A stretch of DNA of 64,000 nucleotides from Pseudomonadota bacterium (GCA_025356815.1 JANXQL010000061.1:1-64000), one strand, 5' to 3'. Counted from the first letter of the stretch, positions 8,723-17,695 are shown. Notes: generated by a model from the letters alone, not told the origin. A program made the numbers and translations.

Positions 8723-9892
8723 TCAATTCCCTTTCAGCAGGTTGGCGATCCAGCCGGCCCGTGGCTTGGCCTCGCATCCCGGCATCCCTTCGATCAACTG
8801 GCGCGCGGCACGTACGATCGGATTTTGGGGATCCAGGCGCGCAAGCGGCACCCCCTGATTCTCGGATTTGGAGACCGCCAGGTAGTCGTTCGGGATCGAG
8901 ATTTCGACCTTTCGGCCGAGCGTTCGCTCCGCGTCACCGACCTCGATCTCGCCGTGCCGATCCACCCGGCTTGCAACCAGATGGATGGTTTCCGATGCGA
9001 CCCCCAGGGACTCCAGCGTGCTCAGTACGCGACGGGTGTCCCGAATGGCAGGAACGCTCAACTGCAACACTGGCAGCAGCCATGTTGCGCGATCGATCGC
9101 GCGGACCGCGATGTTGTCGATATTGCGACCGACGTTCACGACGACGTAGTCGTACAACGACTCCAGGAGCGCCATGATTTCGTCCACGCGGTCGGCCGTG
9201 ACTTCCATGCCGCGCTCGAGACTATCCGGCGCTGCCAGAACGGCGAAGTTTGGAAGGACGTGTTGCATGCTCGCGACGAGCATCGACGCATCCAGGCGCG
9301 AGATATTGCGCGCTATGTCGGCGATGTTCGTTTCCGCAGGCCGCTCAGTAACCAGAAAAGCCGCGTCGCCGACGCTGAGGTCGACGTCCACGAGCGCAGT
9401 GCGCTTGCCATATTCCGAGGCGAGAAGGTACGCGGTGTTGGCTGCGAGGAACGTCGCGCCGCTGCCTCCCTTGCATGGCAGCCACACCAGTACGGTCGCG
9501 ATCTTCGGCATCACCCGTCGGGCGACCTTGTCCGCCACGCGACGCAACGCCGTCTCAATTCCGGTCGTATCCGCGGCCCCCTCGACCACCTCACGAACGC
9601 CGGCGTGCATCGCGGCCTTCAGAAACTCGGGCGTGGAGATCGCGCCCACGACGATCACGGACATCTCCGGAAAGGCGTGGGTCACGGCGTCAACGTCGGC
9701 CAAATTCCCAGTGGATTCACACACGCCGTCGAGGATGACCACATCCGGCCGTTCCCGCTGGACCGCTGCGAGCACGGACTCACAGCCGCCAACCTGGAGG
9801 GCCACCGAGAGGTTCAAGGATGCGAGCGCACTCAACGCTGCCCTCCGGCGGCTGAGCTGACCCTGGTCTCTGGCAACGATGACGATCTTCAT
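8723..9892 (-). CDS. tadZ: TadZ/CpaE, pilus localisation ATPase-like protein
   Basis: The product is 389 aa from the ATG at 9892 (MKIVIVARDQ). The N-terminal 120 residues look like an atypical receiver domain. A ParA/MinD-like domain follows, with the deviant Walker A KGGSGATF at about 141-148, where the usual second Lys is Ala, as is common in TadZ/CpaE. TadZ places the Tad machinery at the cell pole. It sits between the CpaD-like lipoprotein (58 bp upstream) and tadA. Confidence 0.9.
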   Translation of the reverse strand: MKIVIVARDQGQLSRRRAALSALASLNLSVALQVGGCESVLAAVQRERPDVVILDGVCESTGNLADVDAVTHAFPEMSVIVVGAISTPEFLKAAMHAGVREVVEGAADTTGIETALRRVADKVARRVMPKIATVLVWLPCKGGSGATFLAANTAYLLASEYGKRTALVDVDLSVGDAAFLVTERPAETNIADIARNISRLDASMLVASMQHVLPNFAVLAAPDSLERGMEVTADRVDEIMALLESLYDYVVVNVGRNIDNIAVRAIDRATWLLPVLQLSVPAIRDTRRVLSTLESLGVASETIHLVASRVDRHGEIEVGDAERTLGRKVEISIPNDYLAVSKSENQGVPLARLDPQNPIVRAARQLIEGMPGCEAKPRAGWIANLLKGN

Positions 9893-9950
9893 GGCCTCAG
9901 ATGCCCTGTACAATTTCAACGCCGACGGTGTGGTGAGCGTGTCCACGCTT

Positions 9951-10253
9951 TCACGGCGACGAGATCGAGGTATTCGAGCCCGCGCCAACACCGATGGCGA
10001 ATACGTTGGCAGGTGGTGGCGGGCTGGCGAAGGAGCGGTTGAATCTGGCCACGATCGCCATGGCGACGCCGGGCCCGACTCCGACGACCGGCGTCAGCCG
10101 ATTCGCGGCGGCTGGATCGAGCGTCTGCTTCTGGACGACGCTCGCCACGGCGTCGCCGTGCCGAGCGTCGCACAGCGGCGTCGACGAGCAGCTGACGACG
10201 GCCAGCACGGTCAGGGCCAAGCCTGCCAGAAGAATCGGCTGTTTGGCTTTCAT
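9951..10253 (-). CDS. Short CpaD-like pilus assembly lipoprotein
   Basis: The product is 100 aa from the ATG at 10253 (MKAKQPILLAG). It has a hydrophobic signal ending in a lipobox (LAVVSC), then about 75 residues containing DARHGDAVASVVQKQTLDP and IVARFNRSFASPPPP. The position between secretin and TadZ is that of cpaD, and the pattern 'aV...Q..dP...P..G..g..A...Y.rSF..P' recalls the C-terminal part of CpaD. It is about half the usual CpaD length, so it is either a minimal CpaD or an unrelated pilotin-like lipoprotein. Confidence 0.75.
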   Translation of the reverse strand: MKAKQPILLAGLALTVLAVVSCSSTPLCDARHGDAVASVVQKQTLDPAAANRLTPVVGVGPGVAMAIVARFNRSFASPPPPANVFAIGVGAGSNTSISSP

Positions 10254-10299
10254 GTTCGCTACTCCACAAAGTCTAAAGACCATGACTGTTCCACGCGCC

Positions 10300-11628
10300 C
10301 TATTTGGTCGCTGCCGGCGCAGGGGGACCCTCGCCCTCGAGCTTTCCCCTGAGGAGCACGTCGGCGCGTGATGGCTCGACGTATCCGTCGGTCGGCAGCC
10401 TATAACCTGCCTCGAGCGGCTTCACCAGGTGCGGCGTGATCACGAAGAGCAGCTCGCTCCGGTCGCGCTGAAACTCGCTGCTGCGGAACAGTGCGCCGAG
10501 GATCGGCAGCTCGCCCAGCAGGGGGAAGCGCGCCACCGTCGCAGTGACGTTGCTCTTGATCAGGCCACCGATCGCGAAGGTCTGGCCGTCACGAAGTTGG
10601 ACGGTCGTCGATGCGCGACGCGTGGTGATCGAGGGCAGGACAGTCTTACCAATGCCCGTCGCCTCGATCACAACGCCCTGCTGATTCAGCTCGGACACTT
10701 CCGGGGTCACGCGCAGACTGATAACCCCATCCTCGAGAACGGTAGGAGTAAAGCGCAGGCCGATGCCAAATTCCTTCTCTTCCAGCGTGATCGTCAGTGA
10801 GGAGGCGTTTCCCTGGGGCACTGGAATAAAGATCTTGCCGCCGGCAAGGAACGTTCCTTCCTGCCCGCTGACCGCCATGATGTTGGGCTCCGCTAGAATC
10901 TTGACGAACTGATCCTTGTTCAGCGCGTCGACCTTGAAAGACGACGTCGTGGCACCAGAGCGCAGCAGCGACGCTAAGCCCTGAGACTCGGTCAGGAATC
11001 CGCCGGACACTGCCCAGCCAGTGCCCCCCGGAGCGCCGCTGTTCGCGACACCGAAGCTCGCGCCGACCCGATCGAGCAGAATCTTCGAGATCTCGGCAAC
11101 CTTGACCTCCAGAAGAACCTGCTGCGGTGCGGTCGCGTGCAGCATGTTCACAACCTTGTGTTCGCCTGCAAAGGACTCCGCGACGGCAACGGCGCGATCA
11201 ATCTTGAAGGGGTCTGCTACTTCGCCGCCGAGGACAACAGAGTCATTTGATGGTGAGACAGTGATTCCTGCCTCATTAGGAAGCACTTGTTTGAGAGTCG
11301 CCCGCAGCCCCTCCGCATCGATATCCACGGCGATGTCGAACACACGGGTCAGTCCGACCTTCGTCCAGATCAGGATGTTGGTGGAGCCGATCTTCCTACC
11401 CAGGACGTACACCTCTCGCGGGCCGGTCAGCAGGACGTCGGCGATGGCCGGATCGCCGACCGAGACGCGCGTGGCAGGTTCCGCAAGCGGAATCACTTGA
11501 GACTTGTGCACTACCACCCGCAAAACATCAGCGGGATAAGCGCTGCATGGCGTGCTCGCAAGGAGGATGCCGGCCACGAGGCCGAGCATTCCTGACAGGT
11601 ACCTGTGTTGACTCTTTTCGGTTTTCAT
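10300..11628 (-). CDS. rcpA: RcpA/CpaC, outer-membrane secretin of the Tad pilus
   Basis: The 442-aa protein has a signal peptide, an N-terminal pilus/BON-like domain (VHKSQVIPLAEPATRVSVGD, then NILIWTKVG) and a secretin domain with VLLEVKVAEISKILLDRVGA and, near the end, TVQLRDGQTFAIGGLIKSN. It forms the outer-membrane channel for the Flp pilus. It lies 44 bp after rcpC and is followed by the CpaD-like lipoprotein. Confidence 0.94.
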   Translation of the reverse strand: MKTEKSQHRYLSGMLGLVAGILLASTPCSAYPADVLRVVVHKSQVIPLAEPATRVSVGDPAIADVLLTGPREVYVLGRKIGSTNILIWTKVGLTRVFDIAVDIDAEGLRATLKQVLPNEAGITVSPSNDSVVLGGEVADPFKIDRAVAVAESFAGEHKVVNMLHATAPQQVLLEVKVAEISKILLDRVGASFGVANSGAPGGTGWAVSGGFLTESQGLASLLRSGATTSSFKVDALNKDQFVKILAEPNIMAVSGQEGTFLAGGKIFIPVPQGNASSLTITLEEKEFGIGLRFTPTVLEDGVISLRVTPEVSELNQQGVVIEATGIGKTVLPSITTRRASTTVQLRDGQTFAIGGLIKSNVTATVARFPLLGELPILGALFRSSEFQRDRSELLFVITPHLVKPLEAGYRLPTDGYVEPSRADVLLRGKLEGEGPPAPAATK

Positions 11629-11672
11629 GGCGGCAACTTCCGGGTGATTGCAATGACCCTGCGGGCAGCTAC

Positions 11673-12539
11673 TTAGGGGTTAGGTGTCGCTTCGGGGCGG
11701 CGATCGGCGCCACGGATCACCTCGACGTGCTCGTGCTTCGGCGCCACCGCCGCAGGAGCGCTCGCGCGCGGTTCCCTTGCGACACTGACCGGAGCTGACG
11801 GCGGGATGCGAATCATCCCAAGCAATTGCGGCTTCGTGATCCCGCGGGATGGCGCTGTGGAGACATCCGCGGCGTTGCGCAGGACCAATGACAGCGTACC
11901 GACGCTGCGTGCGAGGTCGATCCGCTCCGCATCCTCTGGAGTTACTTCCAAGGTTACGGCGTTCACGACCTTCGGCTTGGCGTCGTCCCGCGAGAGCTCC
12001 TGCGCAGCGGCGAGCACCAGAATCCGCTCGAGGACGGTCTTGGAGATGCTGCTATCGTTGGGATTCGAGCTGCCCTGTTCGGCGTTCGTGTTTACCAATA
12101 CGTCTACTCGACTCCCCGGCAGGGCGAACCCCGCGACACCGATGACATCGTTGACCCGGACGGTGATCGCTCTCATCCCAGGCGTAATGACGGCAGACAT
12201 ACCACCCGAGCTGCCGACAGGCGCGAGCCTGCTTTCGAGCAGCGGCTCGCCGCGCTGGATGCCGGACCTGGTCACTCGCGGCTGCTCGGTCCCCGGGTCC
12301 TTCAGCAAAGGCGCCAGCGACTCGAATGCGCCGGCAGGACGGCTATCACGGGGCCACGCGACCATCTGGATGCTCTCTGGAGACAGACGGGCCCCGATTT
12401 CTATGTCCTTGCTTGCGACTGCGATCGCGCTGGTATCCAGCTCGGCCTTTGCGCGCAGGTAGTGCCAGGCGAGGAACACGGCGGCTGAGGCAAATGCAAC
12501 GGAGACCGTCATCATGACGATGGCTCTCACGTTTCTCAT
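11673..12539 (-). CDS. rcpC: RcpC/CpaB, Tad pilus periplasmic SAF-domain protein
   Basis: The product is 288 aa from the ATG at 12539, fixed by an AAGGAG ribosome site 8 nt upstream. There is one N-terminal membrane helix, an SAF domain (ASKDIEIGARLSPESIQMVAW) and the RcpC segment ITPGMRAITVRVNDVIGVAG followed by PGSRVDVLV. CpaB/RcpC proteins act with the secretin in the envelope. It lies between tadV and rcpA, the usual order. Confidence 0.92.
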   Translation of the reverse strand: MRNVRAIVMMTVSVAFASAAVFLAWHYLRAKAELDTSAIAVASKDIEIGARLSPESIQMVAWPRDSRPAGAFESLAPLLKDPGTEQPRVTRSGIQRGEPLLESRLAPVGSSGGMSAVITPGMRAITVRVNDVIGVAGFALPGSRVDVLVNTNAEQGSSNPNDSSISKTVLERILVLAAAQELSRDDAKPKVVNAVTLEVTPEDAERIDLARSVGTLSLVLRNAADVSTAPSRGITKPQLLGMIRIPPSAPVSVAREPRASAPAAVAPKHEHVEVIRGADRRPEATPNP

Positions 12540-12589
12540 GGCGCGACTCCTTTGCAGAGACAATTGTTCTTATTACGTCAGCGCCGCGA

Positions 12590-13123
12590 TCACGACCCTC
12601 CGACCTTCGTCCGGCACAGCCAGACGACGATGCCAATCCCGATGGGAATGGCGAAGGCGAGACGACCGATCGAGGCGCCGCAGGGGACTGCCTGCGGCAT
12701 CTGCCCGAGACCGAGATCTATCGCGGCCCCGTTGAGAATTCGGGTCAGGTTGCGGGCTAGAGCGGCCAATTCGCCGCGAGCAAGGGCGATCGCGAGTGCG
12801 AGGACGCCGCCGCAGATGAAGATGTAGGGAAGCGTCTCGACCAGGGCGCGAGGACCGAGCAGGCTGCCGACGGCAGCCACCAGCTTCACATCGCCGGCGC
12901 CGAGAAAGCCGAGAAGGTAGACGGGCCCTAACAGCAGCAGACCGAGGCCGAGTCCTTCCACGCTGGAAGCCAAGCCGGCCGCACCGTCGGAGGCCGTATA
13001 CAACACAAGACCAGCCACCATCCCGAAGAGCACAACACCATTTGGAATCCGACCCTGCCTGCCGTCATGCCATGCTGAAGCGGCGAGGATGATCAGCAGA
13101 ACTATCGTTCTGGCGGTATTCAT
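12590..13123 (-). CDS. tadV: TadV/CpaA, A24-family prepilin peptidase
   Basis: The 177-aa multi-helix membrane protein has both catalytic aspartates in context: AWHDGRQGRIPN near the N-terminus and GAGDVKLVAAVGSLLGP at about residue 75. It lacks the N-methylase domain, as do CpaA/TadV enzymes. It should cleave the Flp and TadE-type leader peptides at the cytoplasmic face. It is the first gene after flp, separated by 81 bp that can form competing hairpins. Confidence 0.93.
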   Translation of the reverse strand: MNTARTIVLLIILAASAWHDGRQGRIPNGVVLFGMVAGLVLYTASDGAAGLASSVEGLGLGLLLLGPVYLLGFLGAGDVKLVAAVGSLLGPRALVETLPYIFICGGVLALAIALARGELAALARNLTRILNGAAIDLGLGQMPQAVPCGASIGRLAFAIPIGIGIVVWLCRTKVGGS

Positions 13124-13150
13124 GATCAGCTCTAATCCGGCAAGTCCTGC

Positions 13151-13191
13151 GAGTCGTCGCGTGGCGAGGACGACTCTTGCACCACGCGACG
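13151..13191 (-). promoter_or_regulatory. Two mutually exclusive hairpins between flp and tadV
   Basis: Stem A pairs 13151-13158 with 13169-13176 (gagtcgtc/gacgactc, 8 bp). Stem B pairs 13155-13164 with 13182-13191 (cgtcgcgtgg/ccacgcgacg, 10 bp). They share 13155-13158, so only one can form. No U-run follows. Position after flp suggests processing or attenuation that lets pilin be made in excess of the assembly genes; that role is inference. Confidence 0.5.
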
Positions 13192-13204
13192 GCCAGCAAA
13201 TCGA

Positions 13205-13378
13205 TTACTTCAGGCTTCCAGACACAAGCGCGAAGGTCGAGTTCAGCTTAGTGCCGACAAGCGTCACTGCGGTGATGATTGCAACAGCAATCAGGGCAGC
13301 AAGCAGACCGTACTCAATAGCGGTAACGCCGTCTTCTTCACGAAGGAAGGCGCGAATCTTGGTGGTGAGCGTGTTCAT
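13205..13378 (-). CDS. flp: Flp major pilin (class III type IV pilin)
   Basis: The product is 57 aa from the ATG at 13378, which has a GAAGGAG site 6-7 nt upstream. The leader ends in REEDG and mature pilin begins VTAIEYGLLAALIAVAII, with the Glu-Tyr pair at +5/+6 that defines Flp pilins. TadV should cleave after the Gly. It is the first gene of the 12-gene tad locus and is preceded by a long non-coding stretch. Confidence 0.95.
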   Translation of the reverse strand: MNTLTTKIRAFLREEDGVTAIEYGLLAALIAVAIITAVTLVGTKLNSTFALVSGSLK

Positions 13379-13774
13379 TTGAATCTCCTTCGGGTGACTG
13401 TCGTATGCGTCAGCGCGGGTCACGCTGCTGACAGCGTTGGCGGGGATCCGGAAAGTCGATCATCGACGTCACTTGCATTTGCTGGCTCTGCCGGCGTTCT
13501 CCGCTTGATGTGAATGCTAGGCGCCGTCGCAGCTGCGTTCGATAGCACGTTTCCACACTGCGCCGATCCTTGCGTGTGCCACCGCACTATCGATGTCAGG
13601 AGATTTTTTTCTACATAGTCGCCCTCAGCAAACACATTCGGCGGCGTGCGGCTTTGTTTTTGCGACGCAGCGCGCGTCGTGCGGCTAGGACAGTTTTGCG
13701 TCAAGAGCAGGTCGTGACATCGTAGGTGCGGTTGCCCACGTTCGCCTCTCTACGCGTAAGCCGCAGCCGAGCAC
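13379..13774. other. Region upstream of flp (promoter of the tad operon expected)
   Basis: About 400 bp hold no gene that I can support. The flp ribosome site lies at its left end and a T-rich tract at about 13604-13610. I looked for sigma-54 GG-N10-GC and sigma-70 patterns on the minus strand and found nothing convincing. Confidence 0.4.
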
Positions 13775-14233
13775 TCATGCGCCGAAGGGAGCTTCACGCG
13801 TGGGCATGCGCAATTCCCCTAATCCTCGTACAGAGGCGAACGCTCCCAACACCGTATCCACGCGGTCGCCGTGCGCCGAATGAACGGATTGACGCTCGCG
13901 GACATAGAACCGCGCGTACGGACGAAGCCCCTGGATGAAAGTCGGCTCCGGGACGCAGGTGTACGCGGGGTTTCTCACCTTCTGGCAGTCCTGGCTGAGG
14001 TTCGATTCCGCCACCATCGCGAGCCGGCAACAGGTCGCGCCGATGACTTGGCCGCGCAGCCTCCAGTGGCAGTAATAGCGCTCGAGCGCAACGCGAGCCG
14101 CAGATCCCCTTTGTTCGGCGGCGAAATGGAAACTGCGTTCGTCCAGCGCCGCCAGGTCGAAGCGGTCCGAAGGTGGGCCGCGTGCGTACGGGTTCGCGAA
14201 CTGCCGCTGCTCGGCCGGGCCCGGTCGGATGGA
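13775..14233 (-). pseudogene. Open frame of 152 codons without a start codon; possible gene remnant
   Basis: From the stop at 13775 the minus frame is open back to an in-frame stop at 14234-14236. The translation is not the usual Arg/Ala/Pro-rich shadow: it contains PYARGPPSDRFDLAALDERS, ALERYYCHWRLRGQVIGA, ESNLSQDCQKVRNPAYTC and LRPYARFYVRERQ. The first ATG is at 14017, after the aromatic-rich part, and no GTG or TTG lies further up. It could be a decayed gene whose 5' end was lost, or chance. I recognise no family. Confidence 0.3.
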
Positions 14234-14546
14234 TCACGGCTACCGAGCGTCGCGCGATAGCACGCGCGGGGCGAGCACAGGCACGGCCGAACTGGGCCAC
14301 CTTTTTATGCCTCGCCACTGGCGAGGCTGGCGAGCGCACCTCTAAGCGCGAGCCGGCTCACGCGACTGGCGTGCCAGTGTGAGGCTCGTTCCTGCGAACG
14401 CGCTACGAGCCCTTCGGTAAATCACAGCAGGGAATTGTGAACCCAGTGTAGGTGAATGCACTTTGCTGCAGTGAACCTTGCGATCGTCGCTGCGAGTGAT
14501 CAAATGACTTCGGGAGATACCTAGTCAACGTCAAGGAGCAATTGCC
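14234..14546. other. Intergenic region with hairpins, upstream of a small membrane protein gene
   Basis: About 310 bp. An 8-bp hairpin (gcctcgcc/ggcgaggc, 14309-14327) is preceded on the plus strand by a T-run, so it is not a rho-independent terminator in either direction. A second inverted repeat, ggctcgt/acgagcc, is at 14383-14411. The AT-richer part at about 14412-14530 probably carries the promoter of the 39-codon gene. Confidence 0.35.
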
Positions 14547-14666
14547 ATGACTGCTCACCCTCATCTTTCCGGTGCGGCGTTCCTTGTCGGCGCGTGCCTG
14601 GTGATGATCGCCATCTTCTCGGTGATTGGTGCGCTGGGCTGGGGCGTGACGGGCATCCTGCAGTAG
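14547..14666 (+). CDS. Small single-span membrane protein, 39 aa
   Basis: The frame encodes a 39-residue peptide: a short N-terminus (MTAHPHLSGAAF), then one hydrophobic helix of about 20 residues (LVGACLVMIAIFSVIGALGW) and a short polar end. An AAGGAG ribosome site lies 8 nt before the ATG, which is rare among chance frames. It stands alone between the tad operon and an EamA transporter gene. I do not recognise the family; a regulatory or stress-type membrane peptide is possible, but nothing shows this. Confidence 0.6.
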   Translation: MTAHPHLSGAAFLVGACLVMIAIFSVIGALGWGVTGILQ

Positions 14667-15306
14667 CGGGACGTCCTGAACAGGCAGATCCGCTGCAGCC
14701 TCGTCGGGGCAGCGGCGTTCCCTGCCGAATGCGCTCAGCATGCTCGGCATGCCCGGCATCGCCTTGCTGACACCCGCGACACGGTGGTGCGGCCCGGGCA
14801 CTCAGCAGGACATCTGCCCGGAACTGCGTGGCCGAGGCATTCGGCGCCCCACCGGCAGGTTCGGCTACTGTCGGCGCTCGTCGGCCTGCCCGTCGGGATC
14901 TGCGCCGCGGCGAACGCCCCCCGGCGGCTTTCCAGACGCGCCACATCGGCGCGACACCTCCGCCCGTCGATAGCCGCCGAAACGGGCGCTCCGGCGACCG
15001 CGTGTACGTGCCGCCACTTCACTGTGTCGGGGTATCGCCAGTCGACAATCTTCGCCCCGAGTTCGCGCGCATCCAGCGTCGCGAGCGGGTTTGGAGCGCC
15101 GAGTCGCTTACTCCGAACACCGCGGCGCGCCGGATGAGGGCGCGCCGCTGACGACAGCCGCTTCCGGCACGCGTCAAATCGTCGAAGGCGACCCGAGCGG
15201 CTGACACGTAATTTGCAGCGGCGCCGCTGTGGATGGCTTCGGTTTCACGGAGCGCTCGAGCGCCAGCATCCCCTCGCCCGCCCGGGTCGCGCACGGACCG
15301 GCTACC
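14667..15306. other. 640-bp region without a recognised gene
   Basis: The only clear structure is a perfect 10-bp GC hairpin, gcggcgcgcc/ggcgcgccgc with a 7-nt loop, at 15122-15148. On the minus strand a partly open frame contains ARELGAKIVDWRYPDT, which looks protein-like, but it has no start, no family match and no full-length context. The promoter of the following transporter gene should lie at the right end. Confidence 0.35.
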
Positions 15307-16281
15307 ATGTCGGCCCCTGACCACCTCGAATGGACCGATCCCGACGTGAATGCCGCCGCCGAAACCGCCGCCCCCCCGCCCGCGGCGACCCGCCACCCGC
15401 TCGACGCGCGCGCGATCACGCTGATGGTCGGCATCTGCCTGATCTGGGGCGTGCAGCAGGTCGTCATGAAGTCCGTCGCGCTCGACGTCGCGCCGACCAT
15501 GCAACTCGCGATCCGCTTCGCCTGCGCATCACTGTTCTTCGGCACGCTCGTGCTCTTGCGAGAGGGTCGCCGGGCGTTCAGCGACGGGACCCTGCCGAGC
15601 GGACTGGCCCTCGGACTGTGCTTCGCGGTTGAGTTCATCTTCGTCGGCGAGGCGCTCGTCCACACCACGGCCGCGCACGCGGTAGTGTTCCTCTACTCGG
15701 CTCCGATCTTCACCGCGCTAGGCCTGCAGGTCGTACCCGAGGAACGGCTCAGCCGCGGCCAGTGGCTCGGCATCGGGGTGGCGTTTCTGGGCATCGCAGT
15801 CGCTTTTCTCGGCTACAGCACCCGCCCGGTCGCGGAGCTGATCCTCGGCGACCTGCTCGCGCTGATCGCAGGATCGGTCTGGGGCGCGAGCAACGTGGTG
15901 TTGCGCCGCACCCGCGTTGGCCACGCGGCCACGGCCAAGATCGTCTGCTATCAGGTGGCGACTGCGGCGATCGTGCTGTTCGCGTTTTCCCACGCCAGCG
16001 GCGAATCGCACGTCAGCCTCACGGGCCGGGCAGTGCTCGCGCTGATGTTCCAGACCCTGGTCATCGCGATCGGCACGTACCAGGTGTGGTTCTGGATGCT
16101 GAGCCACTACCTGACATCACGGCTGATGCTGCTGTCGTTGCTGACGCCACTGTTTGGGGTGGCTGCCGGCGCCTTGCTGCTGGGTGAGCCGGTCGACCCG
16201 CGCTTCGGGGTCGGCGCGCTCCTCGTACTCACCGGCATCCTGATCGTGAACGCCCGCCTGCTACTTACTCGCTCGATCTAA
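15307..16281 (+). CDS. EamA/DMT-superfamily transporter
   Basis: The product is 324 aa from the ATG at 15307; a longer frame would add a poorly conserved N-terminus. About 35 hydrophilic residues precede ten predicted membrane helices in two EamA repeats. The first begins with ITLMVGICLIWGVQQVVMKS, the second with ADLLALIAGSVWGASNVV-type sequence. Such proteins export metabolites, often amino acids or their derivatives. The next gene, 31 bp on, is a Cys/Met-metabolism PLP enzyme, so a sulfur amino-acid-related substrate is conceivable. Confidence 0.88.
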   Translation: MSAPDHLEWTDPDVNAAAETAAPPPAATRHPLDARAITLMVGICLIWGVQQVVMKSVALDVAPTMQLAIRFACASLFFGTLVLLREGRRAFSDGTLPSGLALGLCFAVEFIFVGEALVHTTAAHAVVFLYSAPIFTALGLQVVPEERLSRGQWLGIGVAFLGIAVAFLGYSTRPVAELILGDLLALIAGSVWGASNVVLRRTRVGHAATAKIVCYQVATAAIVLFAFSHASGESHVSLTGRAVLALMFQTLVIAIGTYQVWFWMLSHYLTSRLMLLSLLTPLFGVAAGALLLGEPVDPRFGVGALLVLTGILIVNARLLLTRSI

Positions 16282-16312
16282 ACAACCTCGCGCCCGCGCC
16301 ACGGAAACTCCC

Positions 16313-17503
16313 ATGCCTGAAGACAAGCACCCGCCAACCGCGTTCGACACCCAGGCCGTCTGGGCCGCCGAGGAAGGGCCGTTTCCATACGGCGCCGCGA
16401 CCATGCCCATCGTGAGCGCGGCGACCTTTGCGTACCCGGACCTGGACAGCTGGCAGGCAGTGGCACTCGGCCAGCGCGCGGGACATATCTACTCCCGCAA
16501 CAGCAATCCGACCCTGGCGGTGCTGGAGGAGAAGATCGCCCGCCTCGACGGCACCGAGGCCGCGGCCGGCTTCGCGACCGGCATGGCGGCCATCAGCTCG
16601 ACGCTGTTCACGCTGCTTTCGCCGGGCGAACGGGTGGTCAGCATCAGGGACTCCTACGGCGGCACGAACGTGCTGTTCGAGGAGTTCCTGCCTCGCTTCG
16701 GCATCACCGCCACCTTGTGCAACACCACCGACCACGAACAACTCGAGCGGGAGATCGCGCTCGGCTGCAAGGTGCTGTATCTGGAGACCCCGACCAACCC
16801 GACCCTCAAGGTCGTGGACATCGCGCGCCTGAGCGCGGCCGCGCGTCGCCAGGGGGCCGTGGTCGTGACCGACAACACCTTCGCCACGCCCTATAACCAA
16901 AAGCCGGCAGCCCTGGGCAGCGACCTCGTCCTGTATAGCGCGACGAAGTTCCTCGGCGGGCATTCCGATGTGCTCGGTGGACTCGTCTCGGGCCGCGGCG
17001 ACCTCGTGCATTGCATCCACCACTTCCGAGAAATCGCAGGCGCCACACTGCACGCGGACGCCGCCTACTCGATCCTGCGCGGCATGAAGACGCTGGGACT
17101 GCGAATGGCGCGGCACAACCAAAGCGCGCAGGCGATCGCCGAGCACCTGCGACGGCACCCCAAGGTCGCGGCGGCCTACTATCCCGGGCTCGACACCCAT
17201 CCCGGCCACGAGATCGCGGTCCGGCAGATGCGCGGCTTCGGCGGCGTGCTTGCGTTCGTACCGCGCGGCGGCATTGGCGAACTGCGCACCGTGCTCGACG
17301 CGCTGCAGCTCGCGCAGCGGGCGGCACACCTCGGCGGGGTCGCGACGACGGCCGGCCCGCCGGCCGTCACCAGCCACGTCGAACTGACGGCCGAGGAACG
17401 AGCGCGCGCCGGCATTCCCGAAACGCTGATCCGCTACTCGGTCGGCATCGAGGACGCGGGCGACCTGATCGCCGATCTGGATCAGGCGCTCGCCCGCATC
17501 TGA
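16313..17503 (+). CDS. Cystathionine gamma-synthase-family PLP enzyme (Cys/Met metabolism)
   Basis: The 396-aa fold-type I PLP enzyme has the family signature YSRNSNPT at 60-67, the PLP-stacking region DSYGGTNVLFEEF, LETPTNPTLKVVDI and the Schiff-base lysine in SATKFLGGHSDVLGG (Lys212). The family includes cystathionine gamma-synthase, cystathionine beta- and gamma-lyase, O-acetylhomoserine sulfhydrylase and methionine gamma-lyase, and sequence reading does not separate these safely. It follows a DMT transporter by 31 bp and precedes a hydantoinase-like gene by 192 bp. Confidence 0.92.
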   Translation: MPEDKHPPTAFDTQAVWAAEEGPFPYGAATMPIVSAATFAYPDLDSWQAVALGQRAGHIYSRNSNPTLAVLEEKIARLDGTEAAAGFATGMAAISSTLFTLLSPGERVVSIRDSYGGTNVLFEEFLPRFGITATLCNTTDHEQLEREIALGCKVLYLETPTNPTLKVVDIARLSAAARRQGAVVVTDNTFATPYNQKPAALGSDLVLYSATKFLGGHSDVLGGLVSGRGDLVHCIHHFREIAGATLHADAAYSILRGMKTLGLRMARHNQSAQAIAEHLRRHPKVAAAYYPGLDTHPGHEIAVRQMRGFGGVLAFVPRGGIGELRTVLDALQLAQRAAHLGGVATTAGPPAVTSHVELTAEERARAGIPETLIRYSVGIEDAGDLIADLDQALARI

Positions 17504-17695
17504 CGCCTGCGCCCGATCCGGGCGGGACCGAGCGATCAGCATCCGCCGCGGCGTGGACGGTCAACCGCAGGTCGCACCCGGCACCGGCGGCGGCGCGCCG
17601 CTGTGCTAGATTCCGGGCGGATTTTGGAAGGCCTTGCCGCTGCCTGAGGCGGGTGTACGCCCGCTCCCGCTGCCTTGACGGAACGCACGAAGACC

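Noticed and set aside
13541-13600. Possible sigma-54 promoter for flp (tggcac on the minus strand)
   Set aside because: The GG-N10-GC spacing fails: the -12 position reads GA, not GC.
13420-13704. 94-codon minus-strand frame upstream of flp
   Set aside because: No ribosome site, no family, and it occupies the place where the flp promoter should be.
14309-14327. 8-bp hairpin near a T-run as a terminator
   Set aside because: The T-run precedes the hairpin on the plus strand and reads as A on the minus strand, so it fits neither direction.
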